The notes beneath the pieces were generated by a model that had not been told where the DNA came from, did not search any database, and saw nothing but the letters and a program-made list of their open reading frames with translations. The position numbers and the translations under genes were made by a program. Shown here piece after piece: positions 7,282-16,708 of a stretch of 64,000 nt of DNA (position 1 is the first letter of the stretch; each line of letters begins with the position of its first letter). This stretch comes from Spirochaetia bacterium UBA5763 (lineage in GTDB: Bacteria; Spirochaetota; UBA4802; UBA5550), in NCBI GenBank assembly GCA_002418835.1, contig DIEX01000019.1, forward strand, positions 1 to 64,000. The letters run 5' to 3'.

Positions 7282-8206
7282 GCCTGATCTCACTGCCGTC
7301 AATCAAAGCGGAGGCGGCTTTCTCAAGGTCTCCGTTAATCCAGCGGATTTCCATGCCTCTTCTCTCCATGCCGCGAAACCATGTCATCTGCCGTTTTGCG
7401 AACCTGTGTATTGCGGTCCTGAGTTGCCCGGTCATCTCTTCATATTTTAATTCTTTCAGAAGATAGAGTGTACAATAGCGGTACTCAAGTCCCAGTTTTA
7501 TGAGTCTCTCCGGGGGGACACCGTTTTTAAGGAGTGTTTCAACCTCCTCAATCATACCTTCGTTAAGTCTTTTATCAAGCCTTTGATTAATCCTCTTAAT
7601 GATCTCTGCCCTGGGGAGTGAAATACCTATTATGAGCGGGGTATATGCAGATGTTCTCCGTGGTGCTGCTGTTGCTCCGGCCCGTTTCATATAACGGGCT
7701 ATTTCGATGCCGCGTATTATTCTTCTTGTACTTGAAATGTCGGTGCGGGTGTATATCTCAGATGACTCCTGCTGAAGTATGGTGAGGAGTTCCTCTTTCG
7801 GCAGCCCTTCAAGTTCCTCCCGTGTCCCCCTGTCTTCAGGGATATCCGGAAGCTCATAACCTTTGAGTGCTGCTTCTATGTAGAGGCCTGAACCTCCGCA
7901 GAGAATTGGAAGTTTACCTCTCCCTGTGATCGTTCCGAAGCACCTGTCAAAATCGTTTATATACCTGTATAGGTTGTAATCCTCAACCGGCTCTGCTATA
8001 TCTATCAGATGACAGGGGATGCGTCCTGACCCGGTATTGTATTCATCATTATCCTTCCCTGTCCCTATATCCATACCTTTGTAAACCTGGCGGGAATCAC
8101 CTGAAATAATCTCACCGCTGTATTTTTCAGCTAATTTTACAGCGAGCTTTGTCTTGCCGCAGGCAGTGGGGCCGATAATGGTAATTATGTTAAATTTATT
8201 TTTCAT
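7271..8206 (-). CDS. miaA: tRNA dimethylallyltransferase MiaA, 311 aa
   Basis: MiaA transfers a dimethylallyl group to N6 of A37 in tRNAs that read codons starting with U, which improves decoding. The P-loop GPTACGKT is at 12-19. The SGDSRQVYKGMDIGTGK block, which binds substrate, follows at 35-51. Further MiaA landmarks are HLIDIAEP and GGSGLYIEA in the first half and TWFRGMERR near the C terminus. The length is normal (about 300). It stands as a single gene, convergent with the TetR gene and divergent from the PrsW fusion gene. Confidence 0.96.
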   Translation of the reverse strand: MKNKFNIITIIGPTACGKTKLAVKLAEKYSGEIISGDSRQVYKGMDIGTGKDNDEYNTGSGRIPCHLIDIAEPVEDYNLYRYINDFDRCFGTITGRGKLPILCGGSGLYIEAALKGYELPDIPEDRGTREELEGLPKEELLTILQQESSEIYTRTDISSTRRIIRGIEIARYMKRAGATAAPRRTSAYTPLIIGISLPRAEIIKRINQRLDKRLNEGMIEEVETLLKNGVPPERLIKLGLEYRYCTLYLLKELKYEEMTGQLRTAIHRFAKRQMTWFRGMERRGMEIRWINGDLEKAASALIDGSEIRLRP

Positions 8207-8365
8207 CTGTTATGCAGTAATGCTTAAAAGTGGATTATGACAATCATTTTATTACTATAATTATACGGCTTTTATGTTCTATTTATTTATATCAGCCGAT
8301 AAATAAAAAAATAGTGTAATCTTATCCGGGATGATTATTCCGGTTTTCGCAAATAATGGAAAACA

Positions 8366-10393
8366 ATGAGCGTTGAGAAATTTATAATATCATTTCTGCC
8401 GGTACTGATATTCTACCTGGTTTATTTCAGGTATTTTTCGTCATTGGGTACATCGGTTGCCAAATACCTGACCGCTATCCTCACCGGGATCGCATACGCA
8501 TTGTTCCTGATTCTGGCCGGCACAGTTATCTCTGAATTTGTTTATATAGTGAATCCTGTTATGCGGGGATTTGTAACTGCCGGGATTGTAGAAAAAACCG
8601 GTGCAATAATAATCATCTATGTGCTTCTCAGAAAATTTCCGGAGTTTGGTGTGGCAGAGGGCGCGATAACCGGTATGTTTTTCGGGCTTGGTTTTTCGTG
8701 TATAGAGAATTTTTTCTACGCAGCAGATCTGAACAGCTCAATAATATATGTAAGGATGATATTTTCGGTTCCTCTCCATATAACAACATGTGGTATCGCG
8801 GGGTTCTATCTTGGTATAGGAAAACTCTCATGGTCATTATGGAATTCGGTGTTTTTCAGAATCAAGAGTTTCATTTTTCCTCTTATCATTCACGGTTCAT
8901 TTGACGCGGCACTGATGAAGGGTGGCGTTTTTGCATACATATCGGCACCGGTACTGATTTTTTCTGTTACGATTCTTGAGGTGGTGCTCGCCCGTTCGCA
9001 GAGCTTTTACCCTGAAAGAAAGCTGAAGCTTATGGGGATGCACTTTGAAGAGTGGATGTGCAAGGACAGGCAGCCGCGTTACGACAGGTGGGTGAAGAGA
9101 TATACCGGTATTCTTAAATCGAGCCCCGCGCCGTTCTTCAACTGGAACCCTGGGTTCTTCAGGTTCACCTTTGTTATAATTCTGATTATCCTTGCATCTG
9201 CGGGGCTCCCTATATACCGGAACCTTCACGGATTGTATAACCTTGAACTCCTTAAAGAGGAGGTCTTTGCTGTATTTGTCCTTTTTCCGTTATGCATAGC
9301 CCTTGTACTTATTATATCCGGTGCGGTTAACCCGATGTTCTTTGTTAAAAGCCTTATACGGCTTCCGATAATTTCAGACATTGATATAATGAAAGACGGG
9401 ATTGTGGATGAATATGTTGTAACCAATGATGTCACATCAGGGAACTGTTTTATCCAGACAACGGAGACTCTTGGTATCGGGAAAAAAATTGATCTGCGTT
9501 TCCGGATCGGGAATATTGAGTCAGGGATTGTTTCAGGAAAGGTTATATGGGAAAACCATACACTGAGGCATGAGCCCTTCGGAACAATTGTACGCATAAC
9601 AAAGCGTTACCGCGGATTTTATCTGTTTATAGTAAAATATAATCTCATGAGGTACTGGAAAGGGGCGGTCTTTATACTCAAGCTCCCGGGTTTTGACCAG
9701 TTAAAAGCATTCTTTTATAAACCGCTTGTTATATCCCAGGAAGAGGAGTTTTATCCTGCCGGATCGATAATTTTCAATGAAGGAGATACCGGCGACAAGT
9801 TTTATCTTGTTAAAAAGGGGAGGATTATTTTCTACAAGAGAAAGGAGGACGACGAGATTATAACAGTACATACATCTGTGGCAGGGGAGTTCTTCGGTGA
9901 GCTTGCAGTACTGGGTGATGAAAAGATAAGAAACGCCACTGCGCTCTGCATGACTGATACAATTCTTGCTGTGGCAACACGGGATAACCTGGATACTCTT
10001 CTGACAAATAACGCGGAGTTTGCGATTGACCTCCTCGAAACCCTGACAAACAGGGTTATACTCTCTGAAAAAATATTTTTTGAAAAGATCAGGCAGCTTG
10101 AGGAGGTTAAAAGTGATAACGAGAGGTTAATGCATATATCCGTAATGCTTATGCTCATTGGCCTCGGATTTGATCCGTCAAGGCGCGGGCTTGATATGAA
10201 TGTTGATGCCAAGAAGATAAGGAACTTCATTAAGCAGATGGATGATCTGGGCGCGGCACAGATGGCTGACCTTTTCATAACACGGCAGACAATACTTCGT
10301 GATGGCAGAGACCCGCGTGATGACGTTGATTTTATAAAAAAACTTTCAGGAATATTTTCTGACCCCTCTCTTGATGAAGACGAAACAGATTAG
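8366..10393 (+). CDS. PrsW-like membrane protease fused to PilZ-like and cNMP-binding domains, 675 aa
   Basis: Residues 1-210 are a multi-pass PrsW-type domain. It has Glu76 in VEKTGA, an FxxxE motif (Phe110 to Glu114) and an HxxxD motif (His176 to Asp180), the residues expected of this intramembrane metalloprotease-like family, plus His138. Two more helices follow (about 265-283 and 300-318). Residues 340-412 have a PilZ-like beta pattern, suggesting c-di-GMP control. Residues 455-565 are a cyclic-nucleotide-binding fold (GDKFYLVKKG, then GEFFGELAVL). A helical tail ends the protein. The design suggests cytoplasmic nucleotide signals gating a membrane protease, which is an inference. A hairpin terminator follows 27 bp after the stop. 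The gene appears monocistronic. Confidence 0.85.
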   Translation: MSVEKFIISFLPVLIFYLVYFRYFSSLGTSVAKYLTAILTGIAYALFLILAGTVISEFVYIVNPVMRGFVTAGIVEKTGAIIIIYVLLRKFPEFGVAEGAITGMFFGLGFSCIENFFYAADLNSSIIYVRMIFSVPLHITTCGIAGFYLGIGKLSWSLWNSVFFRIKSFIFPLIIHGSFDAALMKGGVFAYISAPVLIFSVTILEVVLARSQSFYPERKLKLMGMHFEEWMCKDRQPRYDRWVKRYTGILKSSPAPFFNWNPGFFRFTFVIILIILASAGLPIYRNLHGLYNLELLKEEVFAVFVLFPLCIALVLIISGAVNPMFFVKSLIRLPIISDIDIMKDGIVDEYVVTNDVTSGNCFIQTTETLGIGKKIDLRFRIGNIESGIVSGKVIWENHTLRHEPFGTIVRITKRYRGFYLFIVKYNLMRYWKGAVFILKLPGFDQLKAFFYKPLVISQEEEFYPAGSIIFNEGDTGDKFYLVKKGRIIFYKRKEDDEIITVHTSVAGEFFGELAVLGDEKIRNATALCMTDTILAVATRDNLDTLLTNNAEFAIDLLETLTNRVILSEKIFFEKIRQLEEVKSDNERLMHISVMLMLIGLGFDPSRRGLDMNVDAKKIRNFIKQMDDLGAAQMADLFITRQTILRDGRDPRDDVDFIKKLSGIFSDPSLDEDETD

Positions 10394-10419
10394 TCTTCAT
10401 CCGAACATGAAAAATATAA

Positions 10420-10452
10420 AAAAAGCAACGGATTGCAAACCGTTGCTTTTTT
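10420..10452 (+). terminator. Rho-independent terminator after the PrsW fusion gene
   Basis: AAAAAGCAACGG pairs with CCGTTGCTTTTT around an 8-base loop, with a T-run on the plus strand. The A-run on the other side would let it act leftward too, although the next gene (10497-12311) ends there. Confidence 0.9.
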
Positions 10453-10496
10453 CTGTTGAGCCCGGCATGGGCGTCGGGGTAAATCAGGTTCTGCGC

Positions 10497-12311
10497 TTAA
10501 AGTGTGCCGGTTTCACTTTTTCTGTTCTTCATATATATCCCCAGTAAAACCACTGAAATCATAAGGAACGCGCTCAGTATGAATACCCTGTTCCCCGGTT
10601 TTGTTTTCAGCAGGTAAGCTGTAAGGTTGGACTGCTTAACCTTCTTCACTTTGATAGACTTGATCTTGATGTTGGCGTCGTAAGAGTTTTCCTTATACGA
10701 GTCGTTCACCCATGTAAAGTAAACAGTTGAATCCCCTTCAGGGAAATTCAGTGTGAATTTCTCTTTTTTGTAATGCTTTTCATCAGCAGGTATGGCCACT
10801 GTTGCAGAATCATATTCAGAATCCACTTCAACAAGGAATTCATTGTAGTTTTTAGGGAGCGGCAGTGTACCGTGATTGGTTGCTTCGATGGTCACTTCGT
10901 ACTGGCCTTCCTCCATGTTTTTGAATGTATAGCCTATTACCTGGTCTGCCCAGAATGTATATGCCTCATGTCTGTCAAAGAACCATCGGCCGTCAACAAC
11001 TGAGTACTGGTCTCCTTTAAATCTCTTTGTTGTTTTGACTTTCTGTTTCGGCTCTTTAATTTTTATAAGGGCAATTTTTTTGATGTTTACATTGGCATCG
11101 TATTTGTCCTTAAGGTAAGCGTCATTTGTCCAGAGTATGTTGAGCTGTGTTCCTGCCGGTTTATCCAGCTTCACAATGGCACTCCCCCTGTAATATGCTT
11201 TGTCAGATGCTTTTACAGATATGGATGCGATGGAGTCACTGCCCTCTTCAACAGAGAAACTGAACCTGTCATAGTCATCAGGGAGCACCCCCTGGTTTTT
11301 AGCAACTATTACAAGCCTGTACCATCCCGGTTGTCCGCTTTTTATATTAAGGAAAAGGTTCTGTTTCGCCCAGTATGTGACAATTCCGCCCGTTGTGTTG
11401 CCGCCATTTCCTATTGATGACCTGAGTTCAGCGATTTTTTTTCTCAGAGAGATTATTTTAGCTGCATATTCATCCAGTGCTGCTTTGAGTTCATCAGCAT
11501 TATCTGCTTTTTCTTTTTTAGCTAAACCGGGAGGTGTGTCCTCTTTTTTCTCAAGTCCCGGAGGTGTTTTATCAGCGTCCTTCAGGTTCTTTTCAATATT
11601 TTTGTATTCGTCTCTGGCTGCTTTTATCTCTTTTCTTAACTGTTCAATCTGCTCTTTGATAGAAGCATAATCCGGCGCGGAAATTATATTCTTTTCAGCG
11701 ACTTCATACCATTTCCCTAGAGAAGAATCAATTGTATAATTGAGACTGCCCTGAACGGTCTCCTCATCATTCTCCAGATCTTCAACTGTATTCCCTGCAC
11801 CGGATGATGCTATCCCTTCTGCAACACCTGAAATAGCCTCATCTGAACTAATACCGGTATCACCTTCAGATGCATCCTCTGTGCCTTCTTCAGAGGCGCC
11901 GGTGCTCCCTGTAAGAATGGCTACAACATCCTGATAAACTGTTGAGTTGTCTGTTGTGTTTGTGATACTATTATTTGTATCCACTCCGGGGTTGTCGGTT
12001 TCGCCGCTGGCTGTAGTTGTTGTAGTATCAGCTCCTGTATCAATCTCCCCTTCTGTTGTAATAATAACTTCAGGTTCAATAACAATCTCTCCCGATCCAG
12101 CTGTTGTACCTGTCAGATTGTCATTTGTGCTGCTGTCTGCAATAGTTGCAGTTAAAGACGCAGTACCGGTTATTGCTTCAGAGATATTATCAGGTGAAAC
12201 GTCAGGTCCACCCTCACCTGCGATTTCACCGCCGCCGCCTCCGCCGCAAGAGATAATGAGAAAAGCTGTGAAAACCGATATAAACGCTATAACAGTTTTT
12301 CTTCTCAGCAT
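10497..12311 (-). CDS. Surface lipoprotein with tandem carbohydrate-binding-like domains and C-terminal helix, 604 aa
   Basis: A lipobox (LIISC, Cys22) followed by a Gly run marks a lipoprotein. Residues 30-170 are a Thr/Ser/Asp-rich, low-complexity stalk. Residues 210-300 are a coiled coil interrupted by two PPGL(E/A)KKE repeats. Two homologous beta domains of about 100 residues follow, each ending in a W-x-N-D ... Y-D-A-N-(V/I)-x-I-K motif. This resembles the WTND...DxN signature of calcium-dependent CBM36/CBM60-type modules, so polysaccharide binding is possible. A hydrophobic helix near 575-593 with a basic tail ends the protein, which is odd for an N-terminally lipidated protein. No enzyme domain is present. 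A role in adhesion or envelope structure is only a guess. Confidence 0.8.
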   Translation of the reverse strand: MLRRKTVIAFISVFTAFLIISCGGGGGGEIAGEGGPDVSPDNISEAITGTASLTATIADSSTNDNLTGTTAGSGEIVIEPEVIITTEGEIDTGADTTTTTASGETDNPGVDTNNSITNTTDNSTVYQDVVAILTGSTGASEEGTEDASEGDTGISSDEAISGVAEGIASSGAGNTVEDLENDEETVQGSLNYTIDSSLGKWYEVAEKNIISAPDYASIKEQIEQLRKEIKAARDEYKNIEKNLKDADKTPPGLEKKEDTPPGLAKKEKADNADELKAALDEYAAKIISLRKKIAELRSSIGNGGNTTGGIVTYWAKQNLFLNIKSGQPGWYRLVIVAKNQGVLPDDYDRFSFSVEEGSDSIASISVKASDKAYYRGSAIVKLDKPAGTQLNILWTNDAYLKDKYDANVNIKKIALIKIKEPKQKVKTTKRFKGDQYSVVDGRWFFDRHEAYTFWADQVIGYTFKNMEEGQYEVTIEATNHGTLPLPKNYNEFLVEVDSEYDSATVAIPADEKHYKKEKFTLNFPEGDSTVYFTWVNDSYKENSYDANIKIKSIKVKKVKQSNLTAYLLKTKPGNRVFILSAFLMISVVLLGIYMKNRKSETGTL

Positions 12312-12420
12312 ATTGTTCTCCTTAAAAATAAGATTTATACATTAAAGATAGAAATAAATTTGGAAACGTCAATTTATTTAAAGCCTATGTGGGCTTTTTT
12401 TGAAATTTGTGCAATTTTTT

Positions 12421-12448
12421 TTGCAAAAATATTGACTTTTGTTATAAT
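12421..12448 (+). promoter_or_regulatory. Sigma-70-type promoter for rmuC
   Basis: TTGCAA (12421-12426) and TATAAT (12443-12448) are separated by 16 bp, about 38 bp before the rmuC start codon. GAGAGG precedes the ATG. Confidence 0.65.
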
Positions 12449-12486
12449 CGGGTAACATTTATATAGTATTTTTTAGAGAGGTCTCC

Positions 12487-13605
12487 ATGTATAATCCGGT
12501 TTTTGCATACACTTTTGCCCTTGTTACTCTGCTCATAATTCCGCTTATAGTTTTTTCAGTGATGACTTACCAGAAGATGAAGAAGCTTGAGGGGGCATCG
12601 GTAAATAATGAAATGATGCTTGGTATTATTAATTCCATGAAGCAGGAGCTTTCTGAATCAGGGCACAGGAGCAGAATTGAGATACAGCAGCGGCTTGACT
12701 CTATCACCGGTTTCCTGAGCCGCAGCCAGCAGGAGACCAGCCAGAATATGCAGAACCAGTTCAGGCAGTCAGCAGCGATTATTAAGGATGTTACCGAAAG
12801 GCTGACTAAGATAGATGAGACCAACAGGCAGGTGCTGGATTTTTCTAAGCAGATGCAGAGTCTGGAGAATATACTTAAAAATCCGAAGCAGCGGGGCGTT
12901 CTCGGGGAGTATTTCCTGGAAACACTCCTTGGAAATGTGCTTCAGCCCGGCCAGTACAAAATGCAGCACAGGTTCAGGGACGGGGAGATTGTTGATGCCG
13001 CCATCTTCTACAGGGACAGGGTAATACCTGTGGATGCGAAGTTTTCTCTTGAAAAATACAACAGGCTTATGCAGGAGACTGATCCCGACCTCCGGGCTCA
13101 GATAGAGAAGGAGTTTAAAGGCGATCTCAAAAACAGGATTGATGAAACTTCGAAGTACATAAAGCCTTCTGAAAATACAACTGACTTTGCGTTCATGTTT
13201 ATACCGGCAGAGGGTGTATACTATAACCTCCTTGTTTATAATGTGGGAGCTGTGAATGTCAGCACACAGGATCTTGTGGAATATGCATTCAGCAAACATG
13301 TAATTATAGTATCGCCGACTTCATTCTATGCATATCTTGAGACGGTGCTGCAGGGCCTGAAGCAGCAGAAAGTTGAGGAGAATATAAAGATTATCATCAA
13401 CAGGATCAGGGAGCTGCATAAACATCTGAACAACTATGAGGAGTTCATGGACAGGGTGGGGAAAAATCTCTCCACAACAGTAAACAGCTGGAATGCGGCA
13501 TCAAAAGAATTCAAAAAAGTGGATAAAGATATCTACCGCATAACAGATGGCGAAACAGGTGGAGAGTTTGAGCCTCTGCTGATTGATAAGCCTGCGGAGG
13601 AGTGA
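12487..13605 (+). CDS. rmuC: RmuC-family DNA recombination protein, 372 aa
   Basis: RmuC proteins limit inversions at short repeats in E. coli and contain a predicted nuclease-like fold. Here one N-terminal helix (about 8-27) is followed by a coiled coil (30-125). The RmuC domain then starts near residue 130 with KQRGVLGEYFLETLLGNVL and includes DAAIFYRDRVIPVDAKFSLEKY, holding the acidic and lysine residues of the presumed active site. The length is shorter than E. coli RmuC (475) but usual for this group. It meets the VCBS gene convergently with a 2-bp gap. A clear promoter lies upstream. Confidence 0.93.
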   Translation: MYNPVFAYTFALVTLLIIPLIVFSVMTYQKMKKLEGASVNNEMMLGIINSMKQELSESGHRSRIEIQQRLDSITGFLSRSQQETSQNMQNQFRQSAAIIKDVTERLTKIDETNRQVLDFSKQMQSLENILKNPKQRGVLGEYFLETLLGNVLQPGQYKMQHRFRDGEIVDAAIFYRDRVIPVDAKFSLEKYNRLMQETDPDLRAQIEKEFKGDLKNRIDETSKYIKPSENTTDFAFMFIPAEGVYYNLLVYNVGAVNVSTQDLVEYAFSKHVIIVSPTSFYAYLETVLQGLKQQKVEENIKIIINRIRELHKHLNNYEEFMDRVGKNLSTTVNSWNAASKEFKKVDKDIYRITDGETGGEFEPLLIDKPAEE

Positions 13606-13607
13606 AG

Positions 13608-14747
13608 CTACCTGATAAATCTCCCAATTGATATTGATGTAATAGAAGCGATAGGGAAATCTTTATATCGTGTAAAAACAAGGTTGCCGTCATTAATATA
13701 AACTCTCAATACAACGGACTGATAAGCAACAATATCGATATCACCATCTGCATCCATATCACCCATTTTCAGAGAAAAAATGGAGGCTGGGATTGCGGAA
13801 TTATGATAAACCTGGGTGAACAAACCGCTTCCGTTATTTATTAAAAAAGATAGATCAGCTCCATCATCTGTGCCTGCATAGGCATCGAGATCGCCATCGC
13901 TGTCAATATCACCTAAAGCAATTGACCCGGGAGGATATGAAGGTCCTGTTGTAACCTGAAAAGTTCCATCACCATTATTTTTGTAAATATTAACAGGCAT
14001 TGCGCCTGAATCGTAAACCGCCTGTATAATATCAATGTCACCATCACCGTCAAGATCACCAGTGGCTGTATCTGATATGGAATTTGAAGATGCGAAGGTT
14101 TGTCCTGCACTGAATGAACCGTCACCATTGCTTAAATAAATATAGGTAACACCTGTGGTTCCTGTAAAAATCATAATGTCATGGCGGCCATCGTTGTTAA
14201 AATCAGCGGAGCAAAGATCTGTATAGTTAAAGTTGGAGTATGTCCAGAGAGGGCCATTTCTGAATGTACCATCTCCATTATTTAAATATACTTTATTTGC
14301 AATGGTGCTGTCAGTTGCTATGAAGATATCAATAGCACCGTCATTATTAAAATCCGCAGCCACAGTTTTTCTAGCGTGATCGTTTGATGTAAGAGGTAAA
14401 AAGTCATAATAATGAGTAATATTACCTTTACCGTCAGTAAATGCAATCATAGGTCTTTGATCTGGGGCAACAGTCAGCATGTCCAGGTTGCCGTCTCTGT
14501 TGAAATCTGCAACTGTGCCGTCAGAACCGTTGCCATACCCTGCGAAAACCGCCTTCTGGGAAAGATTAACATCTGAATCTGACATTATCAGGTAATTAAC
14601 CATACCCGTCGTGGTAATAAAAATTCCAAGCCGGTAATTTTCAGGCATACTATCCAGCATTTTATCGTACATGTCAAAGCAGGAAAGATTGAGTGCTGCT
14701 GTTACCATAATTGAGAGTAGAATTATATTATTTCTATGGGTTTTCAT
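13608..14747 (-). CDS. VCBS/FG-GAP repeat lipoprotein, 379 aa
   Basis: The signal peptide ends in LNLSC (Cys23), a lipobox. The mature protein consists of about seven repeats with calcium-binding loops of the D-x-D/N-x-D-G type (DFNRDGNLD, DFNNDGAID, DFNNDGRHD, DLDGDGDID, DIDSDGDLD, DMDADGDID), as in the beta-propellers of integrin alpha chains. It is probably anchored in the outer membrane and may bind a surface partner. It is a close paralogue of the next gene upstream; both share the DMYDKMLD/DMYGDMLD segment just after the lipid anchor. The two genes and the barrel gene upstream form a leftward run. Confidence 0.88.
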   Translation of the reverse strand: MKTHRNNIILLSIMVTAALNLSCFDMYDKMLDSMPENYRLGIFITTTGMVNYLIMSDSDVNLSQKAVFAGYGNGSDGTVADFNRDGNLDMLTVAPDQRPMIAFTDGKGNITHYYDFLPLTSNDHARKTVAADFNNDGAIDIFIATDSTIANKVYLNNGDGTFRNGPLWTYSNFNYTDLCSADFNNDGRHDIMIFTGTTGVTYIYLSNGDGSFSAGQTFASSNSISDTATGDLDGDGDIDIIQAVYDSGAMPVNIYKNNGDGTFQVTTGPSYPPGSIALGDIDSDGDLDAYAGTDDGADLSFLINNGSGLFTQVYHNSAIPASIFSLKMGDMDADGDIDIVAYQSVVLRVYINDGNLVFTRYKDFPIASITSISIGRFIR

Positions 14748-14795
14748 TTCTCTTCATCTTTATTATTATCGTATTATATAATTTAATCAATGATT

Positions 14796-15968
14796 TCATT
14801 TTATGCAGGCTCCCAAAGCTATATTGTTGTATGGGCCACCTGTCGCTGGACTAATTGTTTGAGATAAATAAAAATTAGAATGTCCGTCATTATTAAAAAT
14901 TTTAAGACCGGTACTCTCTGCAAGAAAAATGTCAATATCTCCATCCAGATCATAATCAGCTAAAGATGCATCATATGAAATTCCAGCCTCAATATGTGTC
15001 TTTATACTGAAATTTCCATGACCATCATTCAGTAGAATCAGGTTTGACGAGGCAGTGCTATTCACAACGTAGATATCAAAACTGCCATCGCCGTTAAGAT
15101 CTCCGACCGCGGCGCGAAGTGAGTTGTAGTTTGATGACGATACCCACCCGGATGAAAATGTAGCATTACCATTATTTAATAAAATTTGTATATAACTTCC
15201 GTTATTTACAATTACAATATCCGGTATTCCATCATTGTTAAAATCAGCTGTTTTACTGTCAGTCAGGACAGGTGTTTCAATGGGAAATGAATATTGAAAA
15301 GCTCCTGTCTGTTTAATATTGTTTAACCAGACTGCTGAAGAATCCATTCCGGCGCTATTGGTTCCTATAAATAAATCAATATCTCCATCATTGTCGAAGT
15401 CGGCAGTATTTATGCTGTTTTTTACAATAAAGGTCCCAAATGTAAACTGGCTAAATCCCGTGCCGGCTGAGGGATTTAAAAAACATTTGTTATTGTATCC
15501 TCCTCCTGTTACAATAACTATATCCTTGTATCCATTATTATCGAAATCAGCGATTGCAGCATCACTTAATCCGGAGCCGTCAATTAAAGTCAAATCGGTT
15601 TTTGAGTATTCAAGATTTGCGTTTGGATACCATATCTCGGAATAATATGGTGGAACACTGCCCTCCCTTATTACAAGAATATCAATAATAGAATCATTAT
15701 TAAAATCGGCAAAGAGTGAAAAACCGAAAACTGCACTACCGCTATATAATGAGTTAAAGCTTGAATTTGTAAAATAATTCTGATTTGAATCAGGCATTAA
15801 TAACCTGGTTTGCATTGAAGTAGATTCAAGTATTATTATATTGAACTGGTTTTTTGCATTATCCAGCATATCCCCATACATATCAGAGCATGAAACCGCA
15901 GAGATAATAGCCGAAAAAAAGAGCCCTGCAAAAGCAACACTCCTGACTCTTTTAAATCCTTTTGTCAT
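14796..15968 (-). CDS. VCBS/FG-GAP repeat lipoprotein, paralogue, 390 aa
   Basis: This protein has the same layout as its downstream neighbour. A lipobox (ISAVSC) follows a 26-residue leader, then a DMYGDMLD segment, then calcium-loop repeats (DFNNDSIID, DFDNNGYKD, DFDNDGDID, DFNNDGIPD, DLNGDGSFD, DYDLDGDID) that should fold as a seven-bladed propeller. The start at MTKGF (15968) is favoured because AGAGG lies 10 bases upstream; a start 10 codons earlier would overlap the upstream barrel gene. Only 4 bp separate it from that gene, so the two are likely co-transcribed. Tandem duplication with divergence best explains the pair. Confidence 0.87.
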   Translation of the reverse strand: MTKGFKRVRSVAFAGLFFSAIISAVSCSDMYGDMLDNAKNQFNIIILESTSMQTRLLMPDSNQNYFTNSSFNSLYSGSAVFGFSLFADFNNDSIIDILVIREGSVPPYYSEIWYPNANLEYSKTDLTLIDGSGLSDAAIADFDNNGYKDIVIVTGGGYNNKCFLNPSAGTGFSQFTFGTFIVKNSINTADFDNDGDIDLFIGTNSAGMDSSAVWLNNIKQTGAFQYSFPIETPVLTDSKTADFNNDGIPDIVIVNNGSYIQILLNNGNATFSSGWVSSSNYNSLRAAVGDLNGDGSFDIYVVNSTASSNLILLNDGHGNFSIKTHIEAGISYDASLADYDLDGDIDIFLAESTGLKIFNNDGHSNFYLSQTISPATGGPYNNIALGACIK

Positions 15969-15972
15969 TTTT

Positions 15973-16620
15973 TCAGAACCTCTTTTCATATCCTGCATTT
16001 AAGAGTGTAAAATACATAGGTGTCTCAGATTCATAAATCATTCCACCCTCTGACCTGATGAAAATTGAATCTGTCCAGTTAAGCATGTAAAGAATATTGA
16101 TGCCTGCAACTGTCATAGGCTCAATACTTACAACTGATTTATCTTTTACCGCAGCCTGTCCTGTAGGGACTCCTCCGCTTATGGTGCCTGACCTGTCGTC
16201 ATAAACAGCCCTGTTAAGGGAGATGCCGGCCGAAACAGACGGGGCTATCTTCACCCGATTATAGAAAAAAAGGGAGAACCTGTATTCATAGTTTAGAAGA
16301 AAAGGTATAATGAAGCCGTCGCTGATACCGGTTTTATAACCGTCATCGGTCTCCTCCTCGGCAATAAGGCGGAAGTATCCTGTACGGAATGAGAGCCTGT
16401 AGTTCTGCTGTTTATTACTTACGTATGAGAAATCAAGCATGCCGCCAATCCCCATTTCGTAGAGATCGCTGAAATCCCCTAACGGGAGGAGCCCCGTGGC
16501 AGAAAATCCGGCCTGAATTTTATTCCCGTATAATGTGGACTCAGACCATTCCGCCCCTGCAAGGGCCGAAGCTGAAATATTTATTATTATTAAAAAGAGA
16601 ATCATTCTAAGGAGTTTCAT
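15973..16620 (-). CDS. Outer-membrane beta-barrel-like protein, 215 aa
   Basis: A signal peptide (MKLLRMILFLIIINISASALAGA) precedes alternating amphipathic strands (QAGFSATGLLPL, YRLSFRTGYFRL, FIIPFLLNYEYRF, KIAPSVSAGISL) and a C-terminal aromatic end (TLLNAGYEKRF). This is the pattern of a small 8-stranded outer-membrane barrel closing with Phe. The start at 16620 was chosen because it begins the signal peptide directly; the 16 residues encoded before it would spoil the signal. It lies immediately upstream of the VCBS lipoprotein genes and may help display or anchor them. That link is inferred from co-location. Confidence 0.75.
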   Translation of the reverse strand: MKLLRMILFLIIINISASALAGAEWSESTLYGNKIQAGFSATGLLPLGDFSDLYEMGIGGMLDFSYVSNKQQNYRLSFRTGYFRLIAEEETDDGYKTGISDGFIIPFLLNYEYRFSLFFYNRVKIAPSVSAGISLNRAVYDDRSGTISGGVPTGQAAVKDKSVVSIEPMTVAGINILYMLNWTDSIFIRSEGGMIYESETPMYFTLLNAGYEKRF

Positions 16621-16708
16621 GTCAGTAGTCCATTCAAAAAAAATCCGGTGTCCGGTGATAAATATCAAAGCATATATTGTGAGAGATTTTCTCTTTTACA
16701 AGCATAAT

